A stretch of DNA of 64,000 nucleotides from Dugong dugon (GCA_030035585.1 CM057469.1:14192501-14256500), one strand, 5' to 3'. Positions 11,429 to 21,362 are shown, numbered from the stretch's first letter. The notes: generated by a model from the letters alone, not told the origin. Numbers and translations: made by a program.

Positions 11429-14400
11429 TCATTTTGCTATTGTGAATAATGCTGCCATGAACATAGGTGTGCATATGTCTATTCGAGTGATGACTCTTAT
11501 TTCTCTAGGATATATTCCTAGGAGTGGGATTGCTGGATCGAATGGTACGTCTATTTCTAGCTTTCTGAGGAAACGCCATATCATTTTCCAAAATGGCTGT
11601 ATCATTTTGCATTCCCACCAGCAGTGTATAAGAGTTCCCGTCTCCCCGCAGCCCCTCCAACATTTGTTATTTCCAGTGTTTTTGATTCGTGCCAATAATG
11701 CCGGGGTGAGATGGTATCTCATTGTGGTTTTAATTTGCATTTCTCTAATGGCTAGTGATCGCGAGCGTTTCCTCATGTGTCTGTTGGCCATTTGAATGTC
11801 TTCCTTGGTGAAGTGTCTGTTCATTTCCTTTGCCCATTTTTTGATAGGATTGGTTGTCTTTTTGTTGTAGAGGTGTTGGATTTTCTTGTAGATTATGGAG
11901 ATTAGACCTTTGTCTGACTTGTACTGTCCAAAAATTTTTTCCCAGTCTGTAGGTTCTCTTTTAACTCTTTTGGTGAAATCTTTTGAAGAGCATAGATGTT
12001 TGATTTTTAGAAGATCCCAATTATCTAGTTTATCTGTTGGGTTTTTTGTGTTGATGTTTATGGTTTGTATCCTGTTAATGCCATGTATTAAGGCCTGAAG
12101 TGTTGGTCCTATTTTTTCTTCTATGAATTTTATAGTTTGAGGCTTTATATTCAGGTCTTTGATCCATTTTGAAGTAGTTTTTGTATATGGTGTGAGGTAT
12201 GGGTCCTGTTTCATTTTTCTACAAATGGATATCCAGTTTTGCCAGCACCATTTGTTAAAAAGACTGTCTTTTCCCCATTTGATGTATTTTGGGCCCTTGT
12301 CAAAAATCAGGTGACCGTAGGTGGATGGATTTACATCTGAGTTCTCAATTCTGTTCCATTGGTCAATGTCTCTGTTGTTGTACCAGTACCAGGCTGTTTT
12401 GAGTACTGTAGCTGTATAGTAGGTTCTCAAGTCAGGTAGTGTGAGTCCTCCAACTTTATTCTTCTTCTTCAGTAGTGCTTTACTTATTCGAGGTTTCTTC
12501 CCTTTCCATATAAAGTTAATAATTAGTTTTTCCATCTCTTTGAAGAATGTTGTTGGTATTTGTATCGGAATTGCATTGTATTTGTAGATTGCTTTAGGTA
12601 GAATTGCCATTTTCACAATGTTGAGTCTGCCTATCCATGAGCATGGTATGTTTTTCCATTTATGTAGATCCCTTTGGGTTTCATGCAGCAGTGTTTTGTA
12701 GTTTTCTTTGTATAGGTCTTTTATATTCCTGGTCAGATTTATTCCTAAGTATTTTATCGTTTTAGGGGCTATTGAAAATGGTATTGATTTCCTGATCTCC
12801 TTTTCATCGTTCTCTTTACCGGTGTATAGGAATCCAACTGATTTTTGAATGTTTATCTTGTATCCTGCTACTCTGCTGAATCTTTCTATTACTTCCAGTA
12901 AATTTCTCGTGGAGTCTTTAGGGTTTTCTATGTATAGTATCATATCATCTGCAAACAGGGACAGTTTAACTTCTTCATTACCAATTTGGATGCCCTTTAT
13001 TTCTTTCTCTTGCCTTACTGCTCTAGCTAGAACTTCCAGCACAATGTTAAATAGTAGTGGTGATAAAGGGCATCCTTGTCTTGTTCCTGTTTTCAGGGGG
13101 AATGTTTTCAGCCTTTCTCCATTAAGAATGATGTTGGCTGTTGGTTTTGCATAGATGCCCTTTATTATGTTGAGAAATTTCCCTTCCATACCTATTTTAT
13201 TGAGAGCTTTTATCAGGAATGGGTGTTGGACTTTGTCAAATGCCTTTTCTGCATCAATTGAGATAATCATGTGATTTTTTTCTTTCCTTTTATTTATGTG
13301 GTGGATTACGTTGATGGATTTTCTAATGTTAAACCATCCTTGCATACCTGGTATGAATCCTACTTGGTCGTGGTGTATTATTTTTTTGATATGATACTGA
13401 ATTCTATTGGCTAGAATTTTGTTCAGAATTTTTGCATCTATATTCATGAGAGATATTGGTCTGTAATTTTCTTTTTTTGTGATGTCTTTGCCTGGTTTTG
13501 GTATCAGCGTTATGCTGGCTTCATAGAATGAATTTGGAAGTGTTGCTTCCTCTTCTATGCTCTGAAATAACTTGAGTAGAACTGGTACGAGCTCTTCTGT
13601 AAATGTTTTGTAGAATTCTCCAGTGAAGCCATCTGGGCCAGGGCTTTTTTTGGTTGGGAGTTTTTTTATTACCTTTTCAATCTCTTCTCTTGTTATGGGT
13701 CTGTTCAGATTTTCAATATCACTTTGTTGTAGTTTGGGTAGGCCGTATGTTTCTAGAAATTTATCCATTGCCTCTAGGTTTTCAAATTTGTTGGAATATA
13801 GTTTTTCATAATATTCTGTTATAATCCTTTTTATTTCAGTTGGGTCTGTTGTAATGTCCCCCATTTCATTTCTTATTTGGGTTATTTGTGCCCTCTGCTG
13901 TTTTTCTTTTGTCAGTCTGGCCAGTGGTTTGTCGATTTTGTTGATTCTTTCAAAGAACCAACTTTTGGTTTTGTTGATTCTTTCTATTGTTTTTCTGTTC
14001 TCTATTTCATTGATTTCTGCTCTGATCTTTACTATTTCCTTTCTTCCGGTGGTTGTAGGCTTTTTTTGTTGTTCTCTTTCTATTTGTTTGAGTTCTGTAG
14101 TTAATGTTTTGATTGTGTCCCTTTCTTCTTTTTTGATATGTGCATCTATTGCTATAAATTGTCCTCTGAGGACTGCCTTTGCTGTGTCCCAAAGGTTTTG
14201 GTATGATGTGTTTTCATTTTCATTTGATTCTAGGAATTTTTTAATTCCATCTCTGATTTCTTCTATTACCCATTGATGTGTAAGCAGATTATTATTCAGT
14301 TTCCATGTGTTTGATTTTTTTTCCTTGCTCTTTCTAGTGTTAATTTCTACCTTGATGGCATTGTGGTCAGAGAAGATACTGTGAATTATCTCAGCATTTT

Positions 14401-15052
14401 GGATCTTGTTGAGGATTGCTCTGTGGCCTAAGATGTGGTCTATTCTGGAGAACGTTCCATGTGCATTGGAAAAGAATGTGTACTTTGCAGCGGTTGGATG
14501 GATTGTTCTATATGTATCTATGAGGTCCAGTTGGCTGATTGTGTCCTTTAGGTCTTCTGTATCTTTGCTGAGTTTCTTTTTAGTTGTTCTGTCCTTTACT
14601 GAGAGTGGTGTGTTGAAGTCTCCTACTATTATTGTGGAACTGTCAATTTCTCTTTTCAGTGCTGTTAGAGTTTTTTTTATGTATTTTGGAGCCCTGTCAT
14701 TGGGTGCATAGATATTTATTATGGTTATGTCTTCATGATGTATCATCCCCTTAATCATTATATAGTGTCCTTCTTTGTCTTTTATGGTAGATTTTGTTTT
14801 AAAGTCTATTTTATCTGAGATTAGAATTGCCACTCCTGCTCTTTTTTGGTAGTTGTTAGCTTGATATATTTTTTTCCAACCTTTGATTTTTAATAAATTC
14901 ACATCTTTGTTTCTAAGATGTGTCTCTTGTAGACAGCAAATAGATGGATCCTGTTTTCTTATCCATTCTGCCACTCTCCGTCGCTTTATGGGTGCATTGA
15001 GTCCATTTACGTTCAGTGTAATTATTGATAGATGTGAATTTGTTGCTATCAT
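11429..15052 (-). CDS. L1 ORF2p (endonuclease and reverse transcriptase), ended early by an in-frame TGA
   Basis: 1207 residues from ATG 15052. The protein nicks target DNA and reverse-transcribes L1 RNA in the nucleus. The apurinic-type endonuclease spans residues 1-240 with E43 (LQETH), D145 (VGDFN), D205 (SRIDH) and H230 (FSDHN). The reverse transcriptase has [10 protein letters not shown] (D600, D606), [13 protein letters not shown], and the active-site FADD at 700-703. A CX3CX7HX4C motif lies at C1131, C1135, H1143 and C1148. These positions match the usual L1 ORF2 numbering, so no upstream indel is present. The frame stops at TGA 11431-11429, but the same frame stays open for 65 more codons to TAA 11233-11231, giving the normal length of about 1273. 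The C-terminal segment is therefore lost by one nonsense change. Recognition of catalytic residues is from family knowledge; loss of function is inferred. Confidence 0.95.
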   Translation of the reverse strand: MIATNSHLSIITLNVNGLNAPIKRRRVAEWIRKQDPSICCLQETHLRNKDVNLLKIKGWKKIYQANNYQKRAGVAILISDKIDFKTKSTIKDKEGHYIMIKGMIHHEDITIINIYAPNDRAPKYIKKTLTALKREIDSSTIIVGDFNTPLSVKDRTTKKKLSKDTEDLKDTISQLDLIDTYRTIHPTAAKYTFFSNAHGTFSRIDHILGHRAILNKIQNAEIIHSIFSDHNAIKVEINTRKSKEKKSNTWKLNNNLLTHQWVIEEIRDGIKKFLESNENENTSYQNLWDTAKAVLRGQFIAIDAHIKKEERDTIKTLTTELKQIEREQQKKPTTTGRKEIVKIRAEINEIENRKTIERINKTKSWFFERINKIDKPLARLTKEKQQRAQITQIRNEMGDITTDPTEIKRIITEYYEKLYSNKFENLEAMDKFLETYGLPKLQQSDIENLNRPITREEIEKVIKKLPTKKSPGPDGFTGEFYKTFTEELVPVLLKLFQSIEEEATLPNSFYEASITLIPKPGKDITKKENYRPISLMNIDAKILNKILANRIQYHIKKIIHHDQVGFIPGMQGWFNIRKSINVIHHINKRKEKNHMIISIDAEKAFDKVQHPFLIKALNKIGMEGKFLNIIKGIYAKPTANIILNGERLKTFPLKTGTRQGCPLSPLLFNIVLEVLARAVRQEKEIKGIQIGNEEVKLSLFADDMILYIENPKDSTRNLLEVIERFSRVAGYKINIQKSVGFLYTGKENDEKEIRKSIPFSIAPKTIKYLGINLTRNIKDLYKENYKTLLHETQRDLHKWKNIPCSWIGRLNIVKMAILPKAIYKYNAIPIQIPTTFFKEMEKLIINFIWKGKKPRISKALLKKKNKVGGLTLPDLRTYYTATVLKTAWYWYNNRDIDQWNRIENSDVNPSTYGHLIFDKGPKYIKWGKDSLFNKWCWQNWISICRKMKQDPYLTPYTKTTSKWIKDLNIKPQTIKFIEEKIGPTLQALIHGINRIQTININTKNPTDKLDNWDLLKIKHLCSSKDFTKRVKREPTDWEKIFGQYKSDKGLISIIYKKIQHLYNKKTTNPIKKWAKEMNRHFTKEDIQMANRHMRKRSRSLAIREMQIKTTMRYHLTPALLARIKNTGNNKCWRGCGETGTLIHCWWECKMIQPFWKMIWRFLRKLEIDVPFDPAIPLLGIYPREIRVITRIDICTPMFMAALFTIAK

Positions 15053-15240
15053 TTTGTAGTGCTTTTTTTTGTGATGCTGAAGTTTTCTTTGTTCTTCTTA
15101 CTCTCTTGTGCTGAGTTCCTTTTGTTTGTGGATTTTGTGTTCATTTCTTTTGTTTTTGTAGGTTTTGGTTTTGTTGAGACTTTATGTTTTTCGTCTTTAT
15201 TTTTATGAGTTGGTTTGTTAACTTTTTTTGTGGTTACCAT
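15049..15240 (-). CDS. Small open frame between L1 ORF1 and ORF2, ATGA overlap with ORF2
   Basis: 63 codons, very rich in Lys, Thr and Asn, starting [18 protein letters not shown]. Its stop TGA (15051-15049) overlaps the ORF2 start ATG (15052-15050) as ATGA, the layout seen in termination-reinitiation. The frame is open without an AUG for a further 27 codons, back to a TAG at 15324-15322. No family is recognised. It may be a chance frame in A-rich RNA, because the composition simply follows the A-rich L1 sense strand. The second L1 is truncated too close to ORF2 to test conservation here. Confidence 0.3.
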   Translation of the reverse strand: MVTTKKVNKPTHKNKDEKHKVSTKPKPTKTKEMNTKSTNKRNSAQESKKNKENFSITKKSTTK

Positions 15241-15483
15241 GAATTTTACCCTTATCTTTATAATTTTGAAGCAGTCTACCGTTACTTGGTATCGCCTTGC
15301 CTTCTTCTCCTTTAGAAGGTTCTATACCTATGCCGTTTGTTCCCTCTTTCATTGTTTTGATGTTGTTGTCATCCTTTGATTGATTTCTCTGATTCCCTGT
15401 TGTATATCTTTTGTTTTTGGAAAGTTGTCTGTAGTTCAGTTCCTAGAATGGTATCTGGTTCATGTTAACCTGCGTCCTAGGTC
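15053..15483 (-). other. L1 inter-ORF region (431 nt)
   Basis: Lies between the ORF1 stop and the ORF2 start. It is much longer than the short spacer of young primate L1s. A short tandem repeat of gtcctag (three units) lies at about 15473-15492, just after the end of ORF1 in the L1 sense direction. It also holds the 63-codon frame. Confidence 0.7.
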
Positions 15484-16533
15484 CTAGGTCCTGCCTGAGG
15501 GCTTAAGCTGTTTGTCCTCAGATCGAAGAACTCCCTTTAATAATTCTTGTAAGTTTGGTTTGACTTTTGCATATTCCTTTAGTTTCTGTTTATCTGGAAA
15601 TGACCTAATTTCACCATCAAATCTGAATGAGAGTTTTGCAGGATATATTATTCTTGGCTGACAATTTTTTTCTTTCAAGATTTTATATATGTCATCCCAT
15701 TGCCTTCTTGCCTGCATGGTTTCTGCTGAATAATCTGAGCTTAGTCTTACTGTTTCTCCTCTGTATGTGACTTCTTGTTTTTCACGAGCTGCTCTCAGGA
15801 TTCTTTGTTTGTCTTTAGTTTTAGCGAGTGTGAATATGATATGTCTTGGTGATTTTCTTTTGGGGTCTCTTCTATATGGGGTTCGTTGAGCTTCTTGGAT
15901 GACCAGCTTTTCATCTTTCATGATATTGGGAAAGTTTTCTGTCAGTAGTTCCTCAATGATCCTCTCTGTGTTTTCTGTTTTCTCCCCCTGTTCTGGTATG
16001 CCAATCACTCGTAAGTTTTTGCTTTTAATTGTGTCCCACATAACTCTCAGGGTCTCTTCATTTTTCTTTGTTCTTTTTTCTGAGTTTTCCTGAAACAGAG
16101 TTGTATCCAAGTGTTTGTCTTCAGTTCCACTGATCCTGTCTTCCATGGTTTCAAATCTACTTCTCAGCCCTTCTATGACACCGTCCATTTCTGAAATCTT
16201 GTTGTTTATCTTTTGGATTTCTAATTGTTGTTTTTGTATAATTTCGAGTTGTGAATTTATTTTGGCATTTTGTTCTTGCATCATCTTCCTGAATTCTTCC
16301 AATTTTTTGTCTGTATTTTCCATAAATTTGTCTATTTTTCCCTCATGTTTGTCAGCTTTTTGCCTCAGTTCTTGGAAAATTCCGAGTATTAGTGATTTGA
16401 GTTCCATATCAGGTACTTCTAGTGCATTTTCTTCCACAGGAGAGTTATCTGGTGTTTTAATTTGGACGCCTATTGGAGCCATCTTGTCTTGTTTTTGTAA
16501 ATGTTTTGATATTGTTTGCTGTTTTCGGGGCAT
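15484..16533 (-). CDS. L1 ORF1p, intact RNA-binding chaperone
   Basis: 349 residues, uninterrupted, from MPRKQQTISKHLQKQ to LKPSGRT. ORF1p trimerises, coats L1 RNA in the cytoplasmic particle and acts as a nucleic-acid chaperone. A long coiled coil is visible at roughly residues 55-160 (heptads such as KLEEFRKMMQEQNAKI and QLEIQKINNKISEMD). It is followed by the RRM-like core (LRVIGIPE, then ERIIEELLTENFP) and the C-terminal domain (RILRAAREKQ, VRLSSDYSAETMQARRQW, YPAKLSF). Length and domain order fit a normal mammalian ORF1p. ATG 16533 is the first in frame and precedes the basic N-terminal tail. No disablement is seen. Confidence 0.93.
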   Translation of the reverse strand: MPRKQQTISKHLQKQDKMAPIGVQIKTPDNSPVEENALEVPDMELKSLILGIFQELRQKADKHEGKIDKFMENTDKKLEEFRKMMQEQNAKINSQLEIIQKQQLEIQKINNKISEMDGVIEGLRSRFETMEDRISGTEDKHLDTTLFQENSEKRTKKNEETLRVMWDTIKSKNLRVIGIPEQGEKTENTERIIEELLTENFPNIMKDEKLVIQEAQRTPYRRDPKRKSPRHIIFTLAKTKDKQRILRAAREKQEVTYRGETVRLSSDYSAETMQARRQWDDIYKILKEKNCQPRIIYPAKLSFRFDGEIRSFPDKQKLKEYAKVKPNLQELLKGVLRSEDKQLKPSGRT

Positions 16534-17976
16534 TCAGTAGATATTTCTCTCGTTTATTGATTGTAGATTTTTTTTTTTTTCGTTCTTGTGGTACAGCTGG
16601 GCAGATCTAGTTGAGGAGGAGCCACTGGGATGGGTTGCTTGTGGCACTCACCGCAGCCACCAGGACGGTCGGTAGTCAGTGCTGGGCAGGTTCCAATAGG
16701 GCGTGCCTGCACCGCTTGGTGATGTGATGTCTAGTGCACGGTGCAGGTAGGTAGGGTGCAGCGGGAAGATGGTTATGTGTGAAGCTAAGCTGGATATGGG
16801 AGAGAGGAGAGAGGAGGAGGAGCAAAAAGTGTACAAACATAAAAGAATGCTAGGGGAGCTTGTCGTTGGAATGTACGGATGAGAGACTATGGGATGGAGG
16901 AAACCAGAAGGGGGAAGAGAAAGAAAAGGAAAGAATGACCAAATAAAAATCAGAAAAGTTAAAGAACTGCAAAGTTCCCAGGGATCCCACCGATGCAGCT
17001 ATGAGGTCTGGGGGAGTCGGTCTCAATTGTCACAGCTCAGCCTGGCCAGAAGGTACAGAGGCATACATCGCCTGGAATTCAGGGATCAGAAAGAGAAGGA
17101 AGAGATAGAGAGACAAGAAATTAAGCAATGAAGAAAGACAAAAGAGAAAAAGAGGTAAAAGATGACAAAACTAATCAAAAAAGGAAGAAAAATAAAATTG
17201 AGAGAAAAAAAAAAAAAGGGCAACACCAGCAGTCAGTGCCTACAAATGGGACCCAGAGAGCCCCCACTCAGGGGCGCGAATTCCAAGAAGCCGGTAGTCT
17301 CGGGGTTAAGTGACCGTGGCCACGGGAAGCAGAGGGGCCAACGAACAAAGGCCCCAGGATACCACCCGCGCGGGAGCCCAGACCTGGAAACAGCCACACG
17401 CCCGAACGCAGCCCTACAGCCCCGCAAGAGAGAGCAGAGACGGCACTCGGAACCAGGCACCCAGGCAAAAGGAGGGGGAGGCGGCAGAAAAAGGCTCGCT
17501 AGCGGCCGGCAAACGGCTCCCAGAAAGCCCCCCGCCCGGGCGCGCGGAATCCAAGCACCGGCACCCCCCAGCTCAGGGACTCCGGCCACGGAAAGCAGAG
17601 GGGCGAACAAACAAAGGCCCCGGGATCCCACCCACGCGGGAGCCCAGACCTAGAAACAGCCACACGCCCGCACGCAGCCCTACAGCCCCACAGGAGAGAG
17701 CAGAGACGGCCCTTGGAACCAGGCACCCAGGCAAAAGGAGGGGGAGGCGGCAGAAAAAGGTTCGCTAGGTGCCAGCAAATGGCTCCCAGAAAGCCTCCAG
17801 CCCGGGCGCGCGGAATCCAAGCACCGGTGCCCCCCTGCTCAGGGACTCCGGCCACGGAAAGCAGAGGGGCGAACGAACAAAGGCCCCGGGATCCCACCCA
17901 CGCGGGGGCCCAGACCTAGAAACAGCCACACGCCCGCACGCAGCCCTACAGCCCCGCAGGAGAGAGCAGAGACAGC
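16534..17976 (-). promoter_or_regulatory. L1 5'UTR and presumed internal promoter
   Basis: 1.44 kb upstream of ORF1. The outer half (17255-17976) is GC- and CpG-rich and tandemly repeated. The inner half includes an A-rich tract on the plus strand (17130-17220), which is pyrimidine-rich in the L1 sense. Full-length L1s carry their promoter in this region, so promoter function is inferred from family knowledge; I do not identify specific factor sites. Confidence 0.7.
17255..17976 (-). repeat. About 2.7 tandem 266-bp monomers in the L1 5'UTR
   Basis: The landmark cagacctagaaacagcc occurs at 17380 (one mismatch), 17645 and 17911, offsets of 265 and 266 bp. ccaagcaccgg and the gcggcagaaaaagg block repeat with the same spacing. 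The copy nearest ORF1 is the most diverged; the outermost copy is truncated to about 66 bp by the element's 5' end. Monomeric 5'UTR promoters are known from mouse L1s. Confidence 0.85.
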
Positions 17977-18011
17977 ATAAAGTCTATTTTTTAAAAAATG
18001 CTACTGAGCAT

Positions 18012-18521
18012 TGTCTTAGTTATCTAGTGCTGTTATAACAGAAATACCACAAGTGGATGGCTTTAACAAAGTGAACTTTATTCTCTCACAGTTTAGGAGT
18101 CCAAATTCAGGATGCCAGCTCCAGGGACTTTCTCTCTTTGTTGGCTCTGGGGGAAGGTCTTTTTCATCAATCTTCCCCTGGCCTAGGAGCTTCTCAGTGC
18201 AGGGACCCAGGGTCCAAAGGACGTGCTCCACTTTAGTTGCTTCTTTCTTAGTGGCATGAGATCCCCCTCCTCTGTGCTCGATTCTCTCTTTTATATCTCA
18301 GAAGAGATTGACTTAAGACACAATCTAATCCTGTTGACTGAGTACTGCTTCATTAATATAAATGCCACTAATCTCACCTCATTAACATCATAGAAGTAGG
18401 ATTTACAACACATAGGAAAATCACATCAGATGACAAAATGGTAGACAGTCACACAATATTGGGAATCATGGACTAGCCAAGTTGACACACATTTTTGGGG
18501 GACACAATTCAATCCATAACA
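18012..18521 (-). mobile_element. Solo LTR, MaLR/MLT1-like, with perfect 5-bp target duplication
   Basis: On the minus strand it runs from TGTTATGGATTGAATTGTG to ATAACTAAGACA, 510 bp. AGCAT flanks it at 18007-18011 and 18522-18526. A polyadenylation-type gagaataaagtt lies about 60 bp before the LTR 3' end. Same family as 5765-6183. Confidence 0.85.
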
Positions 18522-18526
18522 AGCAT

Positions 18527-19423
18527 GTTCTGAGTGGACAGGAGAATGTAGCGGGGAACAAACAGGTATTGTCCTGCCCTCAGGGAACTTTTGTTCAAGT
18601 TGCTGGAGGCACATAATAAACAACTAAATCTGTCTGTAAACAAGATAATTTCAAATAGACAGAGGTTATGTTGTAATGAGAGTAATGGAGGGAGTGGTAG
18701 GTATGGGGAAGGTTTTTAAGAGTTCTCAGGAAGTCTCTTGGAGGCAGGGACTTCTGAGCTGAGATTTAAAGAATTAGAAGGAGGCTGTCCTGTGAGGACC
18801 TGGGGGAAGAGCCTGCTAGTCAGAAAGAAGCGCAAACCCAAAGGCCCTGAGAAAGCCCTGAAAGAGAACCAGCAAGGAGGCCTGAGGCGTTGGAGCATGT
18901 GGGAGGGTTGGGGAGAGGCAGAAGGGGAGGCTGGAGACTCAGAAGTCAAGCTGGGCTTTGTAAGCAGACTAGATTTTATCCCATCCCTGATAAAGGACAC
19001 CCTAGTCTCAGCTTCACTCCACCAGCACTGGGAGCTCGTTATCTCCCAAGGTAGCCAGCCCTCTCCTGGATAGTTTTAGTCATAACATAGTTCTTATGCG
19101 GCATCAGTATGAACCTCTAACTCCCACACTGTTCTGTGTAATAAATAAAATAAATGTTAACATTTGACGTAACAATAGTCCACTTAATGAAATCAGGAAG
19201 TTAAGATTGACACAGTTCTTTATTTAACCTATAGACTGTACTCAAGTTTTACCAGTTGGTCCTAAAGCCATTTTTCTGGTCCAGGGTGCTACATGGCACT
19301 TAGCTGTCCTGTCTACTTAGCTTCCTCCAATCTGCATTTCAAGAAATTCTTATTTAGTAGGTTTAGAGTGGGTCCCAGGAAGGTTTCTTTTTCAAAAGTT
19401 TCACAAATACATGCTCCCTGGTA
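18527..19423. other. Probable ancient LINE (L2-type) debris; no gene
   Basis: Text such as tgccctcagggaactt, then gctgagatttaaagaatt, then gggctttgtaagcagactag and ttatcccatccc resembles a common old LINE 3' region. No host frame is recognised. Confidence 0.4.
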
Positions 19424-19434
19424 GGCATATAAAA

Positions 19435-19646
19435 CCAAACCAAACCTGTTGCCATGGAGTTGATTCCAATTCATAGTGAGCCTATAGGACAGAGTAGAAC
19501 CGTCCCGTAGGGTTTCCAAGGATTTAATCTTTACGGAAGCAGACTGCCACAGCTTTCTCCTACAGAGCGGCTGGTGGGCTCAAACCGATGACTTTTTGGT
19601 TAGCATCCGAGCACTTAACCACTGCACTACCAGGGCTCCTCTCTCT
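19435..19646 (-). repeat. AfroSINE-type SINE with 11-bp target duplication
   Basis: Antisense, from aaccaaacctgttgcc to actaccagggctcc. Flanked by GGCATATAAAA at 19424-19434 and 19647-19657. Confidence 0.88.
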
Positions 19647-19654
19647 GGCATATA

Positions 19655-19824
19655 AAAACCCAAAAACAAAACCTGTTGCTGTTGAGTCAATTCCAACTCA
19701 CAGTGACCCTACAGGACAGGGTGGAACAGCCCCACAGGGCCTCCAAGGAGCGCCTGGTGGATTTGAACCACCAACCTTTTGGTTAGCAGCCATAGCTCTT
19801 AACCACTACGCCCCCAGGGTTTCC
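19655..19824 (-). repeat. AfroSINE-type SINE, short subtype, at the same target
   Basis: Antisense short-subtype copy (ctgttgctgttgagtcaatt to cccccagggtttcc). It follows the previous SINE after one copy of ggcatataaaa, and a third, diverged copy (ggcatctaaag) follows it, so both entered the same site. Confidence 0.88.
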
Positions 19825-19944
19825 TCTATGGCATCTAAAGGTAAGTAATTCACCGTGCATTGGAGTCAACTTGGCAGCAACATTTTTTTTTAATATTCAT
19901 AATAATAGTATTACTTCTAATATTTCTAATAATAGTTAATAAGC

Positions 19945-20062
19945 CCTGGGGCACAGAGAGCTTAAGTAATTTATCCAAGGTCACATAGTTGCTAAGTGGT
20001 GGAACTGGGATTTGAACCCACCCAACCTGGTTCTAGAAGCCGTGCAGAGGAAGCATTACACT
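19945..20062 (+). repeat. MIR core
   Basis: ggcacagagagcttaagtaa, then ccaaggtcacatagttgc, then gggatttgaacccacc: classic MIR core on the plus strand. Confidence 0.85.
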
Positions 20063-21056
20063 TCCTCTGGAGGCAAATGGTTGTTCCTAGATTACAAACC
20101 CCAAAGATCTATATAGTCTAGTGAGTGAGATATGAAACATAAATAACTACGGCAGTGTGATCACATGCTGTAACAGAATTACTTTCACAGAAGAGGAAGT
20201 CATATCTCCACCCCAGAAAAAATGGTAAAAGCTTTCCAGAGCAGATGGCAACTGAGCTATCTTGAAGGATGAAGTGTTTGCCAGGGGATAAGGGCAGTGG
20301 GAGGGGAGCAGTGAGAGAAGAACCTTCCAGCACAAGGAACGGCACAAAGGGGCAGGAGGAGGGAATGCATCCTCGTTGCCCACAAGGTTGGGCATAAGAG
20401 GAGCAAGGTGGGAGAGTGGCAAGGTTGAGAAAAGGCAGGCATGAAGGATGGACACGAAGGGGCCTCGAATGCCATGTCCAGGAACTTAGCCTGTACCCTG
20501 CAGGCGAGAGATCTGAAGAAAGGGAGTTTTATAAAGGTCACTCTGTCAGCAGAACGGAAGCTAGATCTGAGGGAAAGACCAATGAATCCTATTTACCTAG
20601 GTTACATGCCCAAACTAGAGCTATAGATCATAGTGTCAGAGCAGGCCACAGTATGGAAACCACTCGTGTTCAAGGTTGCTCCAGGTTGTCTGTGGCAAGG
20701 GGAGGGAGAGGAAACTAATATTTATGTTAACGGGAATTCTGAATATGACTCCCTCACTGGAACTTGATGGTGAGTGTGCTAGCTTTGTTACACAGCATTT
20801 TAGTTTGAGTTCTCTCAGAAGTAGAACCAGAGATAAGGACTCCAAGGCAAGTGGTTTATTTGATAGGGGTAGGAGGCACCAGTGCGGAGGGTAGGTAATG
20901 CAACAGGGCAGGGAGGCAGCCAGCAGAGGGTTTGTGATCAAGCCAGTTACCTCAGTGAGTGACTGGGAACATTCCAGAAAATAGTGTAGAATATACTCCT
21001 CAGAGTGGGACTGAAAGATGTGGGATTTGGGGTATTTATGTATTAACTCCTGTCAG
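20063..21056. other. Probable L2-type debris and an unnamed repeat; no gene
   Basis: 20110-20560 has old-LINE-like text (cttgaaggatgaagtg, gaaccttccagcacaagg). 20800-20870 (gagttctctcagaagtagaac) looks like the edge of an old LTR. No frame is recognised. Confidence 0.35.
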
Positions 21057-21088
<32 letters not shown>

Positions 21089-21290
21089 TACTCTGACACA
21101 AACAGTTTGCACTCGACTACTAACTAAAAGGTTGGTGGTTTGAATCCACTCAGCGGTGCTGTGGAAGAAGGTCCTGGTGATCTAATTCCATAAGACTACA
21201 GTTGTTGAAAACCCTATGGAGCAGCTCTACTCTGAAATATGTGGGGTCACCATAAGACAGAATTGATTCAACAGCAATAGGTAACTCCAA
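21057..21290 (+). repeat. Poly-T run and AfroSINE-type SINE
   Basis: A T run of about 26 bases (21057-21082) directly precedes a diverged long-subtype SINE (gcactcgactactaac, then ggtttgaatccactc, then aaaaccctatggagcagc). Confidence 0.8.
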
Positions 21291-21294
21291 CCAA

Positions 21295-21362
21295 GCCACC
21301 AATTTCCATCAAGTCAATTCCTTTTGGTTAGCAGCTAAGTGTGTTAACTATTTGCATCACCT
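21295..21362 (-). repeat. Internally deleted SINE remnant
   Basis: The antisense tail (ccatcaagtcaattcc) is joined straight to the antisense head (ttttggttagcagctaag), with the middle of the SINE missing. Confidence 0.65.

Larger units (their letters stand above)
9735..17976 (-). mobile_element. Full-length L1 LINE (about 8.24 kb) with perfect 16-bp target duplication
   Basis: The element reads on the minus strand: 5'UTR 17976-16534, ORF1 16533-15484, a 431-nt inter-ORF region, ORF2 from 15052, then 3'UTR to a poly(A) seen as a T run at 9735-9740. ATAAAGTCTATTTTTT occurs at 9719-9734 and 17977-17992, a perfect 16-bp target duplication. The inferred nick on the plus strand is TTTTTT/AAAAAA, the preferred L1 endonuclease site. 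Perfect flanks, intact ORF1, a nearly intact ORF2 and dense surviving CpGs indicate a recent insertion. It landed in the A-rich end of an older L1M. The family is the afrotherian L1; I assign it by structure, not by a database match. Confidence 0.95.

Noticed and set aside
11367..14711. Many plus-strand ORFs of 60-143 codons (for example 13854-14276, 14406-14711)
   Set aside because: They are antisense shadows of the L1 ORF2 on the minus strand; their Ser/Phe/Leu-rich composition is what A-rich sense codons give in reverse.
15899..16540. Plus-strand ORFs opposite L1 ORF1 (64 and 141 codons)
   Set aside because: Antisense of the ORF1 coiled coil; no independent support.
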